Notes under the pieces: generated by a model
Databases searched by the model: none
The model's input: the letters and a program-made list of their open reading frames with translations, nothing else
What the model was told of the DNA's origin: nothing
Source: Amphiduros pacificus
Lineage: Eukaryota > Annelida > Polychaeta > Phyllodocida > Hesionidae
Direction: 5' to 3'
Assembly (NCBI GenBank): GCA_949316495.1
Contig: OX439008.1
Coordinates: 13,783,532-13,847,531, forward strand
Length of the DNA: 64,000 nucleotides
Shown here: piece by piece, positions 12,601-24,600 of the stretch
How positions within the stretch are numbered: position 1 is the stretch's first letter
How the letters are laid out: every line of letters starts with the position of its first letter
Translations under genes and position numbers: made by a program

Positions 12601-13623
12601 TCTTTATGTTCTAGCCTAGTGACAATGTCAAATCTTGCTTAAAGTAAATTAAATCATACATTTTCTTCATGTTTAAGTATTTAAAAATCATTTTCCATTC
12701 AGTAAAACAGAAAAAGAGTTTTAAAACAAACCTGATTTCATTGTTTAGAAAGATAAATTGATTTTAAAGAAGCAAAAAACGTAATATTTTATGAAGTATT
12801 TGTCTCTCCCACTGCAGATGCACCATCAATAAATGTTGAGATGTTAACATTGATGTTTTGCTTTATAGTGAAGACCACCTGGTGGGAGTAATTCATAGCT
12901 CACAAACACATTTCCCACCTCACAACTTCTGTAAGGATCTGATAAATATGTCGCATAGGATAAAAAAACAAGACAATTTCCTGGTAAATATGGCACATAA
13001 AGTGTTTGAAATTTGTCAATAATCTTTTTCTGATGGAGCCAAACATATGCAAAAGTTTATTTAGTCTCTGTTGTAAGATACAAAGTCATAAAATCTAAAT
13101 CTTTGCCAGATCTCTCAACTTTCTTGTCTCAAAACACCCAGACCTGCTTTTGAGCAAAATTGTTGACATAGTTGCCACGGCAATGAAGAGTGTCTGCCAC
13201 GTGAGGCAATAAAATGGAAGGTTTGGTAGGCAAGCGGTCTGTATATCACCATAATAATACTTGTTATAAACTCAGGCATTCACATTAAAAAAAAGAAATG
13301 TGTTTTATAAAGGGTGCCAGGTTGCCTACTTGAGACACAGGTCCCTTTTTAACTAACTATTTACCTACAGAATAATAAAGATGAAAAAAAATTTAGCTTT
13401 CTTTTTGTTGCAGCTTGTGGTAGGTAGTTAGCACATTTTGCAGTATTTATGTTATTTTCATTGTTGATTTGCATTCTCTCCTTAAATATATTTAATTTGT
13501 GCTACCCTGATAATTCTCAATTGACTTTGCCAACTTGATAATTCTGGTTTGCCTACTTCAAGATGATTATCACATGCAGTGAATGGGAGTCAAGGATTAA
13601 AACTCTCTGAAATCATCAAACAT
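9700..13623. other. AT-rich unique sequence, no gene recognised
   Basis: About 3.9 kb without array, element or recognisable coding sequence. Open frames of 60-96 codons occur (for example minus strand 11863-12153 and plus strand 12132-12356), but they are AT-driven and match nothing I know. Small A-runs and a GAGA tract near 10049-10060 are the only low-complexity features. Confidence 0.5.
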
Positions 13624-13814
13624 CAGTGGCGTAGCCAGAGGGGGGGCTGAGGGGGCTACAGCCCCCCCCCCCCCAACATTAAAAAAAAATTTAGGGGCTG
13701 CAAATAATGACTAGGAGGCTGTAGCAGGGGGATAGGTATTTGGGCAAGTAGTCATGGACCCCAACATATCCAGATTTCAGCCCCCCCCTTCAGAAAATCC
13801 TGGCTACACCACTG
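13624..13814. mobile_element. MITE-like DNA element with 15-bp terminal inverted repeats
   Basis: The left end CAGTGGCGTAGCCAG (13624-13638) and the right end CTGGCTACACCACTG (13800-13814) are inverted repeats matching at 14 of 15 bases. C-rich and G-rich runs lie just inside both ends, and the element is about 191 bp with no coding capacity. Termini beginning CAGTGGCG are typical of hAT-type non-autonomous elements, which is family knowledge. The expected 8-bp target duplication is not evident (flanks TCAAACAT and TTAATGCA), so the copy may be old or the class assignment wrong. Confidence 0.75.
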
Positions 13815-14539
13815 TTAATGCAGGCATATCTATTTTCACATTTTGTGAAAAAATTATCATAAAATATTCTTATGCATCCATGTTTCTTCTTTAATATTTT
13901 ATATTCAACAAGGATCTTGGGTCTAACACGGAAATAAAATATAGAAGAAATCTTATTTTTAGATTTGTATTTTAGCATTTAAAAATATTGGTTTGATTTA
14001 AGATTTGATAAATATTTAATAAATGGTAGTAATAAGCATGTATTGGCGTTTATGCCATGTTCGGCAGAATTTTCAGTCAGTTTCTCATCAAACAGTTCTA
14101 ATTAAATGAAAATATTAGGAGGAGGGGAGATATTGTTACTGAAAACAGGAAGGTATGCTAAGCATGCTTAAGGGCTTCAGGGTAAAGATTGACAGTTGTT
14201 TTTTAAGCAAAGAAAGAGAGATTGCAATATTGTTTGAAAACACACATTATCGGTTTTTTCTATAAATTCAAATTTCCCCCAATAGATGGTGAACATTTTT
14301 CCAAGAGATTTTCAATATGTTTAAAATCTTCTGGTAATCTACTCATCCACCAATAATTAGATAAAAATAAAACTATTTTTTATTACAAACAACACTCACA
14401 GTTCACTTTGTTTTGGACTTTTGGAGTTTTAATAGTTCAAAATTTTTTTTTTTTGGAGGCCATTTGTGTCCCTATCCGTAGTTGTCTATCATTAAAGTCC
14501 AAGGTTCTCCTTAATATTTTTATCAGGATTAAGTAACAG
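13815..14539. other. AT-rich unique sequence, no feature seen
   Basis: Nothing recognised apart from a T-run at about 14443-14455. It leads into the 22-bp array. Confidence 0.5.
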
Positions 14540-14767
14540 TAATCCCAAAAATGTGTCCGAGTGATTCCAAAATGGTGTCATTGTGATCCCAAAATGGTGT
14601 CATTGCGATCTTAAATGGTGTCATAGGGATCCCAAAATGGTGTCATTGTGATCCCAAAATGGTGTCATTGCGATCTTAAATGGTGTCATAGGATCCCAAA
14701 ATGGTGTCCTTGTGATCCCAAAATGGTGTCATTGTGATCTTAAATGGTGTCATAGGGATCCCAAAAT
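14540..14767. repeat. Minisatellite, 21-22-bp unit, about 10 copies
   Basis: The core CCCAAAATGGTGTCAT recurs every 21-22 bp with a distinct CTTAAATGGTGTCAT variant at every third position, giving a trimeric higher-order period of about 64-65 bp seen three times. The first two copies are the most diverged. Confidence 0.93.
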
Positions 14768-15899
14768 TTGAGAAAGGTTTTCTTTTTTTTTTAAATATCT
14801 CCTTTATCCTATTTTTAATGAAATCTTATCTCATCTTAATTTTCATGTGATTGGCTACAGTTCCACTTAAATTGGCTGCGTTTTATTTAGTGTGGGATGG
14901 ATTGAGCAATTATTGCAGCACAGTATAGTTTCTTTTTTAAAGAAATCTTTTTTGTCACATTTACTGCAATAAAGGAATGATATGGAATATCTTTTACAAT
15001 AAAAAGTGAAAACAAAATTTGTATTGAAATTATTTTAAATAAGTTTTATTCGTGTCGATTGTTAAAACTAACCATCAAAATAGGAAACTTGATTGTTAGT
15101 GACAATGAGCGAAGCCTGTTTCTTGAAACGCATGCCTTTAGAAGTTGAAAATTTTCCAAAATCGACATAAATAAAACTGTGTTAATTGGAAATTTAAACC
15201 AGAACTTTGCAAGTTATTAAGATGAGGGAAAATTATTTTCACAATTAATGAGAATCATTGAATTTCATTGTTTCAGATGCAGCTAATAAGGGCCGTAGAA
15301 ATTAAAGAGAGAAAAATAACCCAAGCAAGGGCATTATCATAATGAACACAGGCAGTGTTTTGAACACAGGATTTTTTTTCTCCACAAACTAATTTATTGA
15401 ACATGAGTCACGTTGTATTTTGCAAATATTTGATGGAATCATCTCAGAGAAAAGATGAGTCTAATCTGAAAGGTTTGAGCGATACTTTTTATACCAAAAT
15501 GATATTTTGAGTGCCACGGATAAACAAATTCTAAGCTTGGGCCAAGAAAAACCATAACTGAATGATCAGCAAAATGTATTGATTTATGGCAGAAAAAAAT
15601 GCATAAACCCATTTATATGTTTGGAGATCACAAAATATTTATCAAAAGACAGTTGATTTATTTCTACCTCATTCATATACATAGAAAGAACTGGTGGTAA
15701 ATCTAAATAAACTTAATCTTTTCTATTAGTCCCTTGCACATTTGAGATATTTGATAGGTACCCTGCACCAGTGTATCACTGCTTTACAACTGATCAGATT
15801 TGCAATCATTTCACAAACGCCTCTGAAATGGAAATAACCTTATGATTAGCAAGGAAATTTCATGAAATTTGAGATATGTTTGGGAAGTACTTGAGAAGC
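14768..15899. other. AT-rich unique sequence, no feature seen
   Basis: No repeats, elements or plausible coding sequence were seen. Confidence 0.5.
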
Positions 15900-16400
15900 C
15901 TGTATGTGACCAGTGAGCTGGTTGTGATGGACACCCTTTAGGTAACCCAACAGCACACTCCAAAGTAGGAGAAAATCAATATCTCCGCCACTGCTTCAGG
16001 AGCGCTGATGACCCCAGGTTTCCCCTCTGTGTTTCAACCTTATAACCCTGAGGGTTTGAGTGTATTCATCCGCTAGGATGCAGTTCAAGCCACGCCTACT
16101 CTTAAATGACCCTGCTACACCCCCTGTTGGGTGACACTGAGGTTAGGTCAGAGGTCAAGACCAGGTCACTGCAACAACATTGTTGACCAGTGGGCGGTGA
16201 GAGTTCATCAGAAAACTCCTCAATCCTGACCCCAATCCTAAATTTGCATAAACTACCCGTGGCCCAGGAGTGGGATGGGATAATTTGGAGCGAATTGACC
16301 CTCCCTGCGGAGTCGCACTCATCAAGGAAATAGCTTTACTGAAACACAATTGGGTGAGGTTCAGACTGGTTTCCTGCCCAACATAATAATATGTCTTCAA
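15900..16400. other. GC-elevated unique block, possible conserved non-coding element
   Basis: This block has clearly higher GC and fewer A/T runs than its flanks. It contains the three AGGTCA half sites at 16145-16168, an AACAA/TTGTT inverted pair near 16173-16184, and the octamer-like ATTTGCATA at 16242-16250. An open frame on the minus strand (16155-16400) is short and unrecognised. The composition and motif density resemble an enhancer or conserved non-coding element in an intron or gene desert; conservation cannot be tested here. Confidence 0.3.
16145..16168 (+). promoter_or_regulatory. Composite nuclear-receptor site: DR1 plus DR5
   Basis: Three perfect AGGTCA half sites lie on the plus strand at 16145-16150, 16152-16157 and 16163-16168. 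The first pair is spaced by 1 base (DR1, the RXR/HNF4/COUP-TF arrangement) and the second pair by 5 bases (DR5, the classic RAR/RXR arrangement). All three are exact matches. Lophotrochozoans have RXR, HNF4, COUP-TF and usually RAR. Occupancy is unknown. Confidence 0.4.
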
Positions 16401-17309
16401 CTTTTCACCTCAAACACAATTTTTGTAATGACAACAGCGATCAACACACATACTTTGCAATTTGGCTTAAAATTCCAGTTCACAGCAATAAAGCCTTTAT
16501 ACTTAATGCAAAAATTGTGAAAATTAGCCAGAATGATCATGAATGGCTTTTCACAGAAAATTAAAATTTGAATGTGATTGTGCTGGGATGTTGGAAGATA
16601 ATAATGTCCCTATCTGTCTATGTGACCAGCATGCAGTGTGCTTTGACTGGTCACAACACCTCAATAAAGTCGCTTCCCATAAATCTGGTGATTTGATAAG
16701 CATCAATTAGAATAATTAATGCCTATTAAATATTCAATATATTCATTGTCAACATTCATATTCTTAACTTGCTTCAAACATTATAATGCTTAAAACTTTT
16801 GATCTAATAATAATAATAGCGAGAGTAGACTAAATAGTCTAAATCACTAATTGGAATAGTTTAGTCTGGATCACTGTAAAGGTAGACCTGTTGAAAAGGA
16901 TGTGAATGGAAGACTTTGATTGGTACAATATTCAATCATGAAGGGAAACCCCCTGTGGCGCCCTCTGTACAGGAAGCTGTGTACATATCGTTACCCCAGT
17001 CATGTATTCTTCAGTAAGTACTTTAGGGCTCTCTGATCTCAATACTACTCAGTTGGATAAAGATACTGTGTTTTATAAATGGGCCATTTATTTTTCTAAT
17101 TTTAAATTATAAAAGAAAAAACAAATTTATTTATTTGTCAGAATGGAATAAATCTTAACAATCCAGTGTTTCTCTCAGTGTCTCATTTTCAATGATAATG
17201 TTTTGATCTGTTAAAAGTTCCATTTTTCATAAGTTACAAATTTGATGAAATATGAACAAAAAAAGTGTCATTTTGTGTTATTCATGGATATTTGATATTA
17301 TAATGCCAA
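16401..17309. other. AT-rich unique sequence with one CTCF-like word
   Basis: Mostly featureless. GGCGCCCTCTGTAC at 16957-16970 reads as a CTCF-like core on the minus strand (complement AGAGGGCGCC). A short inverted pair TAGACTA/TAGTCTA lies at 16826-16841. Confidence 0.4.
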
Positions 17310-17480
17310 TTCAAATAAAGGGAGAGGCCACACACAGGTCAGGGACGTCAAGGGGGTGGCCCTGGGTGGCCCAGAGTGGGTCGGCTGAATAATACTGTAG
17401 TGCATCAGGTCACTGGGTCAGGCGAGACTCTGCTGTCCATCCCATCCAACTCACTAGGTGGTCTCCTGTTCACCAAGACA
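17310..17480. other. Short GC-rich unique block
   Basis: About 170 bases with high G+C, several GTGGCCC/GGGTGG words and AGGTCA half sites (17336 and 17417), in strongly AT-rich surroundings. No coding frame is persuasive. It may be a regulatory block or the remnant of an element. Confidence 0.3.
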
Positions 17481-19289
17481 TAATGCCCAACATTAGACAA
17501 TAAATGGTCAGGTCGCATTTTTTAAATCATACAAAATTTATTCATTTGCCTTTTGAAGAATTATGATATTTGTAGTGTTGGAATTGCAAGTTTCCTCGAC
17601 AAAGTCCTATTATTTTCTCAGCCAAATGTGTACTGGTTTTAAAGAAGACTGGCTGTTGACATGTCTTTCTGCCATTGGCAGGCATCTTATTTAGTTGTCA
17701 TGGTGATGATGTAATCCATTAGCACACACACAGGTGTGGTCTGCTGTGGTTGCCGGGATATGCCCAGAAAGAGGCTGCAGTCTCAAGCTGCATTGCCACA
17801 AACATTTCTACATCAAAACAGAATGGGTTAATCAGTTTGACAACTGGAAGTTTTGTACATCAAGATTAAAATGACAAAAAAAAAACATGTTTAGAATTTT
17901 TTGATATCATGAGGTAGGATATTTCAAAGGGCATGACACTTTGACATTTAAATGTTACTGGCTTGGTTTGCAGCGGATGCTGCGGAGACTTATCACACAA
18001 ATGAGACAAATTATGAAATATCTTGCCTAATATTTCCTCCTAATCCTCTTTTTTTGCATTGTGAATACAGAGTGTCTCAGAATAACAGCTCACTTTGATA
18101 TACCATATATATTCTTCAACAATATTGCTAGCCATCTTTCTTTTTTTGATGGTGAACATAATCTGATCGAAATCTCATAGCAAATTCAACAAATTGTCCA
18201 ACACGTGCTGTTAGCATCATCCCTGGTATCATTATCTGAGATTTTTTTTTATTTTACACATAACATAAAGGTTAACTGACACAAGTTCAAAAGATTAATT
18301 ACAAGATTAAAAAGAAATGTTGAAAAGATAAGGAAATGACTGTGGATGCATTTTCCGTTTTTCCAGGCAGCAGACAATTAGATTCTTGGAGCTGTCCACT
18401 GCAAGATGTGTTACATAACATATTACAGCCAATGTGGTATTAATGAAGTTGACCGAGTGAGTTTGTGTACAATGGAAGCACAATATAATTATGTTTAATT
18501 CAGGGAATGTGAACATAGGGATATTGGATTAGACTTTGCAGATGCCCATCTCACAGATGTGATTCATTCAAACTCTACGAGGCAACTTAGCGTGTGATTT
18601 TAATGTGTGATTGCATTATTGTTGGTTTCCATAACAGATGGAGATCAGATGAGCAGGCAGTTTTGTCCTTGAAGTAGGTTTAAGCAAATTATTAGTATTT
18701 GACCTGTGAATTTACTAAGCATAAACTGATTTGACCAACATCCTTCACAACAGACACTGATTTGACAGACAAAATTTGTCAGATGAGTTCCGGTTTATGT
18801 GATAGGATCTGAATTATACTCAAAATGATTTAGTTTAATAAATTACATATAGAATGGTTATTCACATCAAGGCAAATAAAATAAATGTATGTTACTTTTG
18901 AAATTGATTAAGTATTGCATTCTGTTTTATTTTCTATTTTTCCTCCAGAAAAAACCACCACAGGTGATTGACCTAACAGTTAAGAAATGTTAACTCGTTT
19001 TGCAATGTAATAGAAACATTTTGATAAGTTTCTTAAATATCAAAATATCATAAACTTGCAACAAGATTTAATTATCAAAATCTTAGATTTTATTTAGCTT
19101 TAGTGTTACACATGTTTTGTTTTGTAGATAACAATGATTAGATTCCTAGTTTAAAGTCCTGCCACAGATGAAAGAAGAATGGTCAGAGAAGCTACAAGTA
19201 TATAGAAACTCAAATATATATATATACATGTATATAAAATAGATTTTGAGGTGCCCTTTTATATTATAGGTTTGTAGCAAATTTTCAAG
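17481..19289. other. AT-rich unique sequence, no gene recognised
   Basis: Nothing was supported here beyond simple AT tracts, including an alternating TA tract near 19217-19240. Confidence 0.5.
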
Positions 19290-19640
19290 ATGCTTGGTGT
19301 ATCATCACAGTGCTGTAAGATCAGTGCCCACAAGGGTTGTCTGCAGATAAAGCCTAATCATCCTGACACTGGCTTGACTTCACCTTTTGCCCCTTACCCC
19401 AGGGGTTATGCCATGTGGCATACATGCTGCCCAAATACCCAGCAGTTCTGCTGCCCCCTGGGGGGAGATTCTGTTATCAGATCCTTGCCTTCCCTCGGGA
19501 TGGCTATAGCCAGTCCCTTTGTTACTGAACACTAGAATCATATTCCATCCCGGAGAATGGTATTATCAATTTCCGGGTCACCGTCTCCGATTCCGATCGT
19601 GTCAACCTAACAGGGCTCATGATTTGTCATCCAGAGAGAA
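19290..19640. other. GC-rich unique block with CTCF-like site
   Basis: A block of about 350 bases with balanced composition and several CpGs. A plus-strand open frame of 81 codons (19290-19535) is cysteine-rich but unrecognised. The site at 19449-19463, TGCTGCCCCCTGGGG, complements to CCCCAGGGGGCAGCA, close to the CTCF core (CCANNAGGGGGCAGC type) on the minus strand. It may be a conserved non-coding element or an unrecognised exon. Confidence 0.3.
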
Positions 19641-19871
19641 GCTCACTCCTCCTTCATTTTGCAAATAAGGCAGAAATTTGATAGATGCCTGATTTAGACT
19701 AACGAGCATGAGTTATGATGTGGGGTAGTTGTGGAATTAAGATATCTGTTTGCTTAAAATCATTTTTGTTCAATTTAACATAATCAAGATAATTTTTTTT
19801 CTTTTAGAATAATACCATTTACCAAAATATCATCAAGCATGTGACAATATTCAATTGCACCTGTTTGCAGC

Positions 19872-20018
19872 ACATGTCTGCAGGACTGATGAATGATGTC
19901 TGCAGGACAGATGTCTGCAGGACAGATGTCTGCAGTTCAGATGTCTGCATGACAGATGTCTGCAGGACTGATGTCTGCAGGACTGATGTCTGCAGGACTG
20001 ATGTCTGCAGGACAGATG
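19872..20018. repeat. Minisatellite, 15-bp unit, about 10 copies
   Basis: The unit GATGTCTGCAGGACT repeats with A/T changes at base 15 and one TTCAG variant. Period 15 keeps frames open on both strands (five-residue repeats), so the open frames here are not taken as coding. A second 15-bp array starts 130 bp downstream. Confidence 0.95.
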
Positions 20019-20148
20019 GTGTTGTGGGGTGAGGATGACAATGTCCACATCATTGTCAATACACTTCCATGTTGACATTTTCACAAATCTACATAGATAT
20101 TCATTTTCACATGTAAATCGAGTTAATCAGTTTCCCTGTGGTTGTGCC

Positions 20149-20550
20149 TTGATACCCTGGGTAGTGATGCCCTGGGTAGTGATGGCCTGGGTAGTAATGG
20201 CCTGGGTAGTGATGGCCTGGGTAGTGATGGCCTGGGTAGTGATGCCCTGGGTAGTGATGCCCTGGGTAGTGATGCCCTGGGTAGTGATGCCCTGGGTGGT
20301 GATGGCCTGGGTAGTGATGGACTGGGTAGTGATGGCCTGATCAGTGATGCCCTGGGTGGTGATGGCCTGGGTAGTGATGCCCTGGTTAGTGATGCCCTAG
20401 GTAGTGATGGCCTGGGTAGTGATGGCATGGGTAGTGATGCCCTGGTTAGTGATGGCCTGATCAGTGATGGCCTGGGTAGTGATGGCCTGGGTAGTGATGG
20501 CCTGGGTAGTGATGCCCTGGGTAGTGATGCCCTGGATAATGATGCACTGA
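20149..20550. repeat. Minisatellite, 15-bp unit, about 27 copies
   Basis: The unit GATGCCCTGGGTAGT alternates with a GATGGCCTGGGTAGT form, with rarer CTGATCAGT and CTGGTTAGT variants that recur in similar neighbourhoods. The open frames on both strands (pentapeptide repeats such as LGSDA) follow from the period being a multiple of three. There is no signal peptide, and the plus-strand frame soon ends in unique sequence. Confidence 0.96.
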
Positions 20551-21582
20551 GAAATGCAAACCCTCCAACAAGTTGGTCTTTATATATGACCTTTTTAACT
20601 TGACAATTAGATCAATTTACATACTCTTTACAGATGAGATTGCAGTCATCATCTTGCTAGATTAGCCACGTTTGGCCACGCTGTAAATTAATTATACAAC
20701 AGAGGAGCCAGCCACAGGAGTGTAAACTTGTTTTAATAATTTCTCTTATTACCTTTGTGTAAACTTTATTTCTGTTTGACACTTTTCTGGTGAAACTCCA
20801 GTTTGGAAAGAACATGAAATGTTTTGTTCTTTTGATGAATATGGGAGGAGGGGCCACTTTCACTGAGAGGACCATCAGAGAGGACCATCCAGGCCCTAAT
20901 GACGATCAGGAACAGATACTGGGATGTGAAGGACATGACTGCCAGAGGATTAGTCCTGGGATGAATAGTGATCTCCATGTGAGTGGGTCACATAATACAG
21001 TAGTCTACATCTGATCACAAAGATTAGCACCAGACATGGAGAGGCAAGGGTGTCAGCGGTACCATTTCAGGTTGAGTGTCCCCCGGGACAGATTCCCTCA
21101 TCAACGCCTCCAGGTGGCGCCTCCCACAAATTATACATTGTCAGGGAAAGGATGTGGATTTGATCCCATAATGCCAAATAAGTTGGCACAGATGGGATGG
21201 AGGCATTCTGGATCTCGCTACCGGATCAAGATTGATAGGTGCACACTCTTGAGCACAACTGTTTGTAAGAGTTTCAAATATTTGTTTCAAATCTTTAATT
21301 AGCATTAATTATCTTTTAATCTCGAAATATCACTTTTTTCTGATAAAATAGAAATTTAGAAATGGATTGTATATTGAAATGAGTAGGTGTCTCATTTCCA
21401 CCCACATGGATATAAATAATATTGCATAATCAAGAAAAGCAAAGCTAAAAAAGGTGTCGGTAATGTGATTCTCTTTCCAGTATAAGTTATGTTATAATTA
21501 GCATTTGAAGTCAAACATCAATTTGGTCACACACCAAGGAAAAAATTACTGCTCAATAGCTGACTAGATAATGCAATGGTCA
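20551..21582. other. Unique sequence with GC-elevated centre and CTCF-like site
   Basis: Roughly 20830-21240 is GC-elevated with two modest open frames (20790-21014 and 21036-21302, plus strand) that I do not recognise. CCTCCAGGTGGCGCCTC at 21107-21123 resembles the CTCF core on the plus strand. An imperfect AGAGGACCATC duplication occurs at 20866-20890. This could be a regulatory block or unknown exons. Confidence 0.3.
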
Positions 21583-21672
21583 TGCATGACCTGATTTTAT
21601 CCCTAATATGCATGACCTTATTTAGTCACTAATGTGCATGACCTCATTAAATCAATAGTATGCATGACCAAA
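21583..21672. repeat. Degenerate 26-bp tandem repeat, 3-4 copies
   Basis: The word GCATGACC occurs four times at exact 26-bp spacing, separated by diverged AT-rich sequence ending in TAATAT, TAATGT or TAGTAT. This is a small old array. Confidence 0.8.
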
Positions 21673-24600
21673 TGTATGTTTTAACTAATTGGTAAGGAGG
21701 AAGAGAAAGCAAGTGGCTATTCACAATAATATAGGTTTTTGACAATAAATATCAAATAAATATCAGAAAGAGACTGACAACAGACTAAAACATTTTAAGA
21801 TGAAAAGCTTCAATAACTGTTCATCATGTACTCTTTACTTGTTTTCTTTTTTAACGAGGCTTTGCCAGTTAATGTTGCTTCACAAGTTGCAGGTAAAGCA
21901 ACCATCTCCCTGTTTTCTCTTGATGTATTAATCAAGTAATGATAGGTCTGATGATGGACCATCAAGCTTCCAGGACAAAATTACACCAATAATTGGTCAA
22001 TTAAACATGGACACCACTGCTTTGTGTCTTTACCCAGGGTGCCTCTGCTATATCTCAGCCAGGTGAGATTTGATAACAGAAAAAAAATCAGCAAAATGAT
22101 TAATCAACTTGGGTAGAGTGCATGGGCACTTGGCAGTTGGATTCTACCTGGAGGGCCCAACTATATTTTCTTAGATGTGTGTGGTATTTGTTAATTGAGG
22201 CACTGGATGGTTGCTTACTAATCACCCTGTCTCTTTGGCTTTCTACTTTGAATTTTTAAAATCGAGCGCATTGTAACTTCTCGTCATTTATTGGCTCAAA
22301 TTATGTTGTTTTGTTGCGTGGTCCAGTAGGATTGTATGTTTATTGTACGTTTATTGTATGTTTCTTGTTAAGCAGCAAGTGCTAAACAATGCAAAATATA
22401 GAGTAGGGTTGAATCTGTATGGTATATAAATCTACTTTAATAGTTAAAACTTGCTTGATATCAGTGGCAAGAAATACTCTGTCACATGGTATCTAATTTA
22501 CGTTATATAAGTTTTGATCATGCATAATTTTGTTAATAACAGGTTATATCCCCATTTGTACCTACAAGTAGAGAATCATATCTTAGGTATGCTAGATAAA
22601 GTGCTATCATTTAATTTTCTAAAAATATATTATTCAAGAATTTTTAAGTTCTCATTTTAGCTCCAAATAATTGTCGCTGAAATCAGACCTGTTTACATTG
22701 ATTATATAGCTAAATTAGCGCTGGCCCAGGAAAACGTGTTTGACAAAATATAAAAGGATAAAATACATATGCTGGAAAAGAAAATTTGTTAAAAAATTGA
22801 TATTACATTATGTCAGCATTCATATAAAATCAGGACATTGTTCTCTTTTTTGTAAAGATTCTTTTTCTTGTCAGGAGAGGTCTGAACATTTTCATTTACT
22901 TTAGATCTATCTAATATTACTCGCTTGCTTTTGTCTGTTAACTGAATAAAAAGGAACATATGCTGTGAAGAAACAAATAGATTGCAGTCAAAAGGGGAAA
23001 AGAAATATTAATTAATTTCAGCCTCGTGGCACTTTGTAACTTGAGTTTTTTCAGAGTCAGTGAGATTCTTGGGATTGTACATCATCAGCAAGTATATGGC
23101 TTGAGGCTTGGTTTAAGCTGTGTTCTATGCAACACATGGACCAGCTGATGTAAAGTAATTAAGTTTAACCTCAACATCTGAATTTGCCGTTCTAAAAGTC
23201 AGCTGGAAAAAAAAAAGATGTGACAGCCCCGATTTGATAAAGTAGAAAGCCGAATCTTTGTTCCTATCCAAGGAAAAATGCCAGCACAGTGGCATAGTGT
23301 CATTAATGAAAATATGCCTGGGCCTTGTCATAATTAACATGTACATCTCAGAGTATCATATTGAACATATATGATATGTAGAGAATGTGACAGGAAACAT
23401 TATTAATATTACATATCTTCAAGTGGGTGTCTTTTTTTATGTGCCTTTATCGGGGCAGCTTTATTCACAAATGCGCAAGTCTTTGCATCAATCAGTGCTT
23501 GGGCTGTGCGTGAGACTTCCTGTGCATGTTTCTTCTGACCTATGAGCACATATTCCTACCCATGCTCCTGGTACATGGAGGTGAACATTTTTGTGGCTTA
23601 GGACTCCTTGGAGACATTTTGCACTGTGAGAATGGAAAAATAAAGAATACAGTGCATTTATATCTGTGTTCTGTTTCTATCTTTGTTAAAGGTGAAATGA
23701 TAAATTTCGAGCACAAAGAGAATCAACCTTACTATTTGATATTATTTTTTTATTATCAGGTATTTTCTAGAGCTCTAAAATTTAGAATACAATGAAAATC
23801 TTAATTGTGCCTCTGCTCGGTTAACTAAGAAATAAAATATTGAAAACAAAAACCAGATTCACCTCTTAAAGTAGTGTAGATTGGCAGGAGTATTGATGAG
23901 GTGATTGGCACCAATTGGAACCCTGCTTTATGTAGGTCACGGGTGTGGTCAACATTATTGCTGAAAAAAGTCAAAAGGTCAAAGTTGTGCAGCAGGGAAG
24001 AAAATAATTGAAGCCCTTGCCCAGAAGGCTATGTCAGTGAGATGATATGCACGATTTATATACATGAATGATGATCTTGTGTCCCCTGCAGTGAGGGTAC
24101 AGGCAGCCCCGAAGGTAGCCCTGCAGGTGGCACTGCTGTCATATTGAACTTGCTCATCTCTTAATACAATATGCATGATATATTGATACATGTGGCCATA
24201 TGATAAATAACATGTGACACAGATTTGAATAGATGAGATAATCCCCCGCTGACCAGTGTCCAGCAAGATGTATGGCATATCTCACCAGAAAGTCGGCTTT
24301 GCTGCTCATATCATAATTGCCAAACTGCTCTGAGAGAGAGAGAAAGAGAAAAGTTCTCCAGTGCTACATTCCAGGTTAAATTAGTGCTAATTGCCTGGTT
24401 GTCATAAGGAAGTTTCCAAAGTAATTAATCCCCAAAATATTAGCTCTTTAAAAATATTTTGAAGTACAGGATATCAGAACCTGCCAATCTCCCTGAAACT
24501 GTTTAATTAATGACATTAAGAATTGTAAAAGAAAGAAAAGAAACCTGAGATATAAAAACTGGAGTGTTTTTATCAGCATGCTTGTTGTAAAGAACTCCGA

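Noticed and set aside
20142-20603. Plus-strand 153-codon frame with LGSDA repeats as a secreted repeat protein
   Set aside because: There is no signal peptide, the minus strand is equally open, and the frame is a by-product of a 15-bp period.
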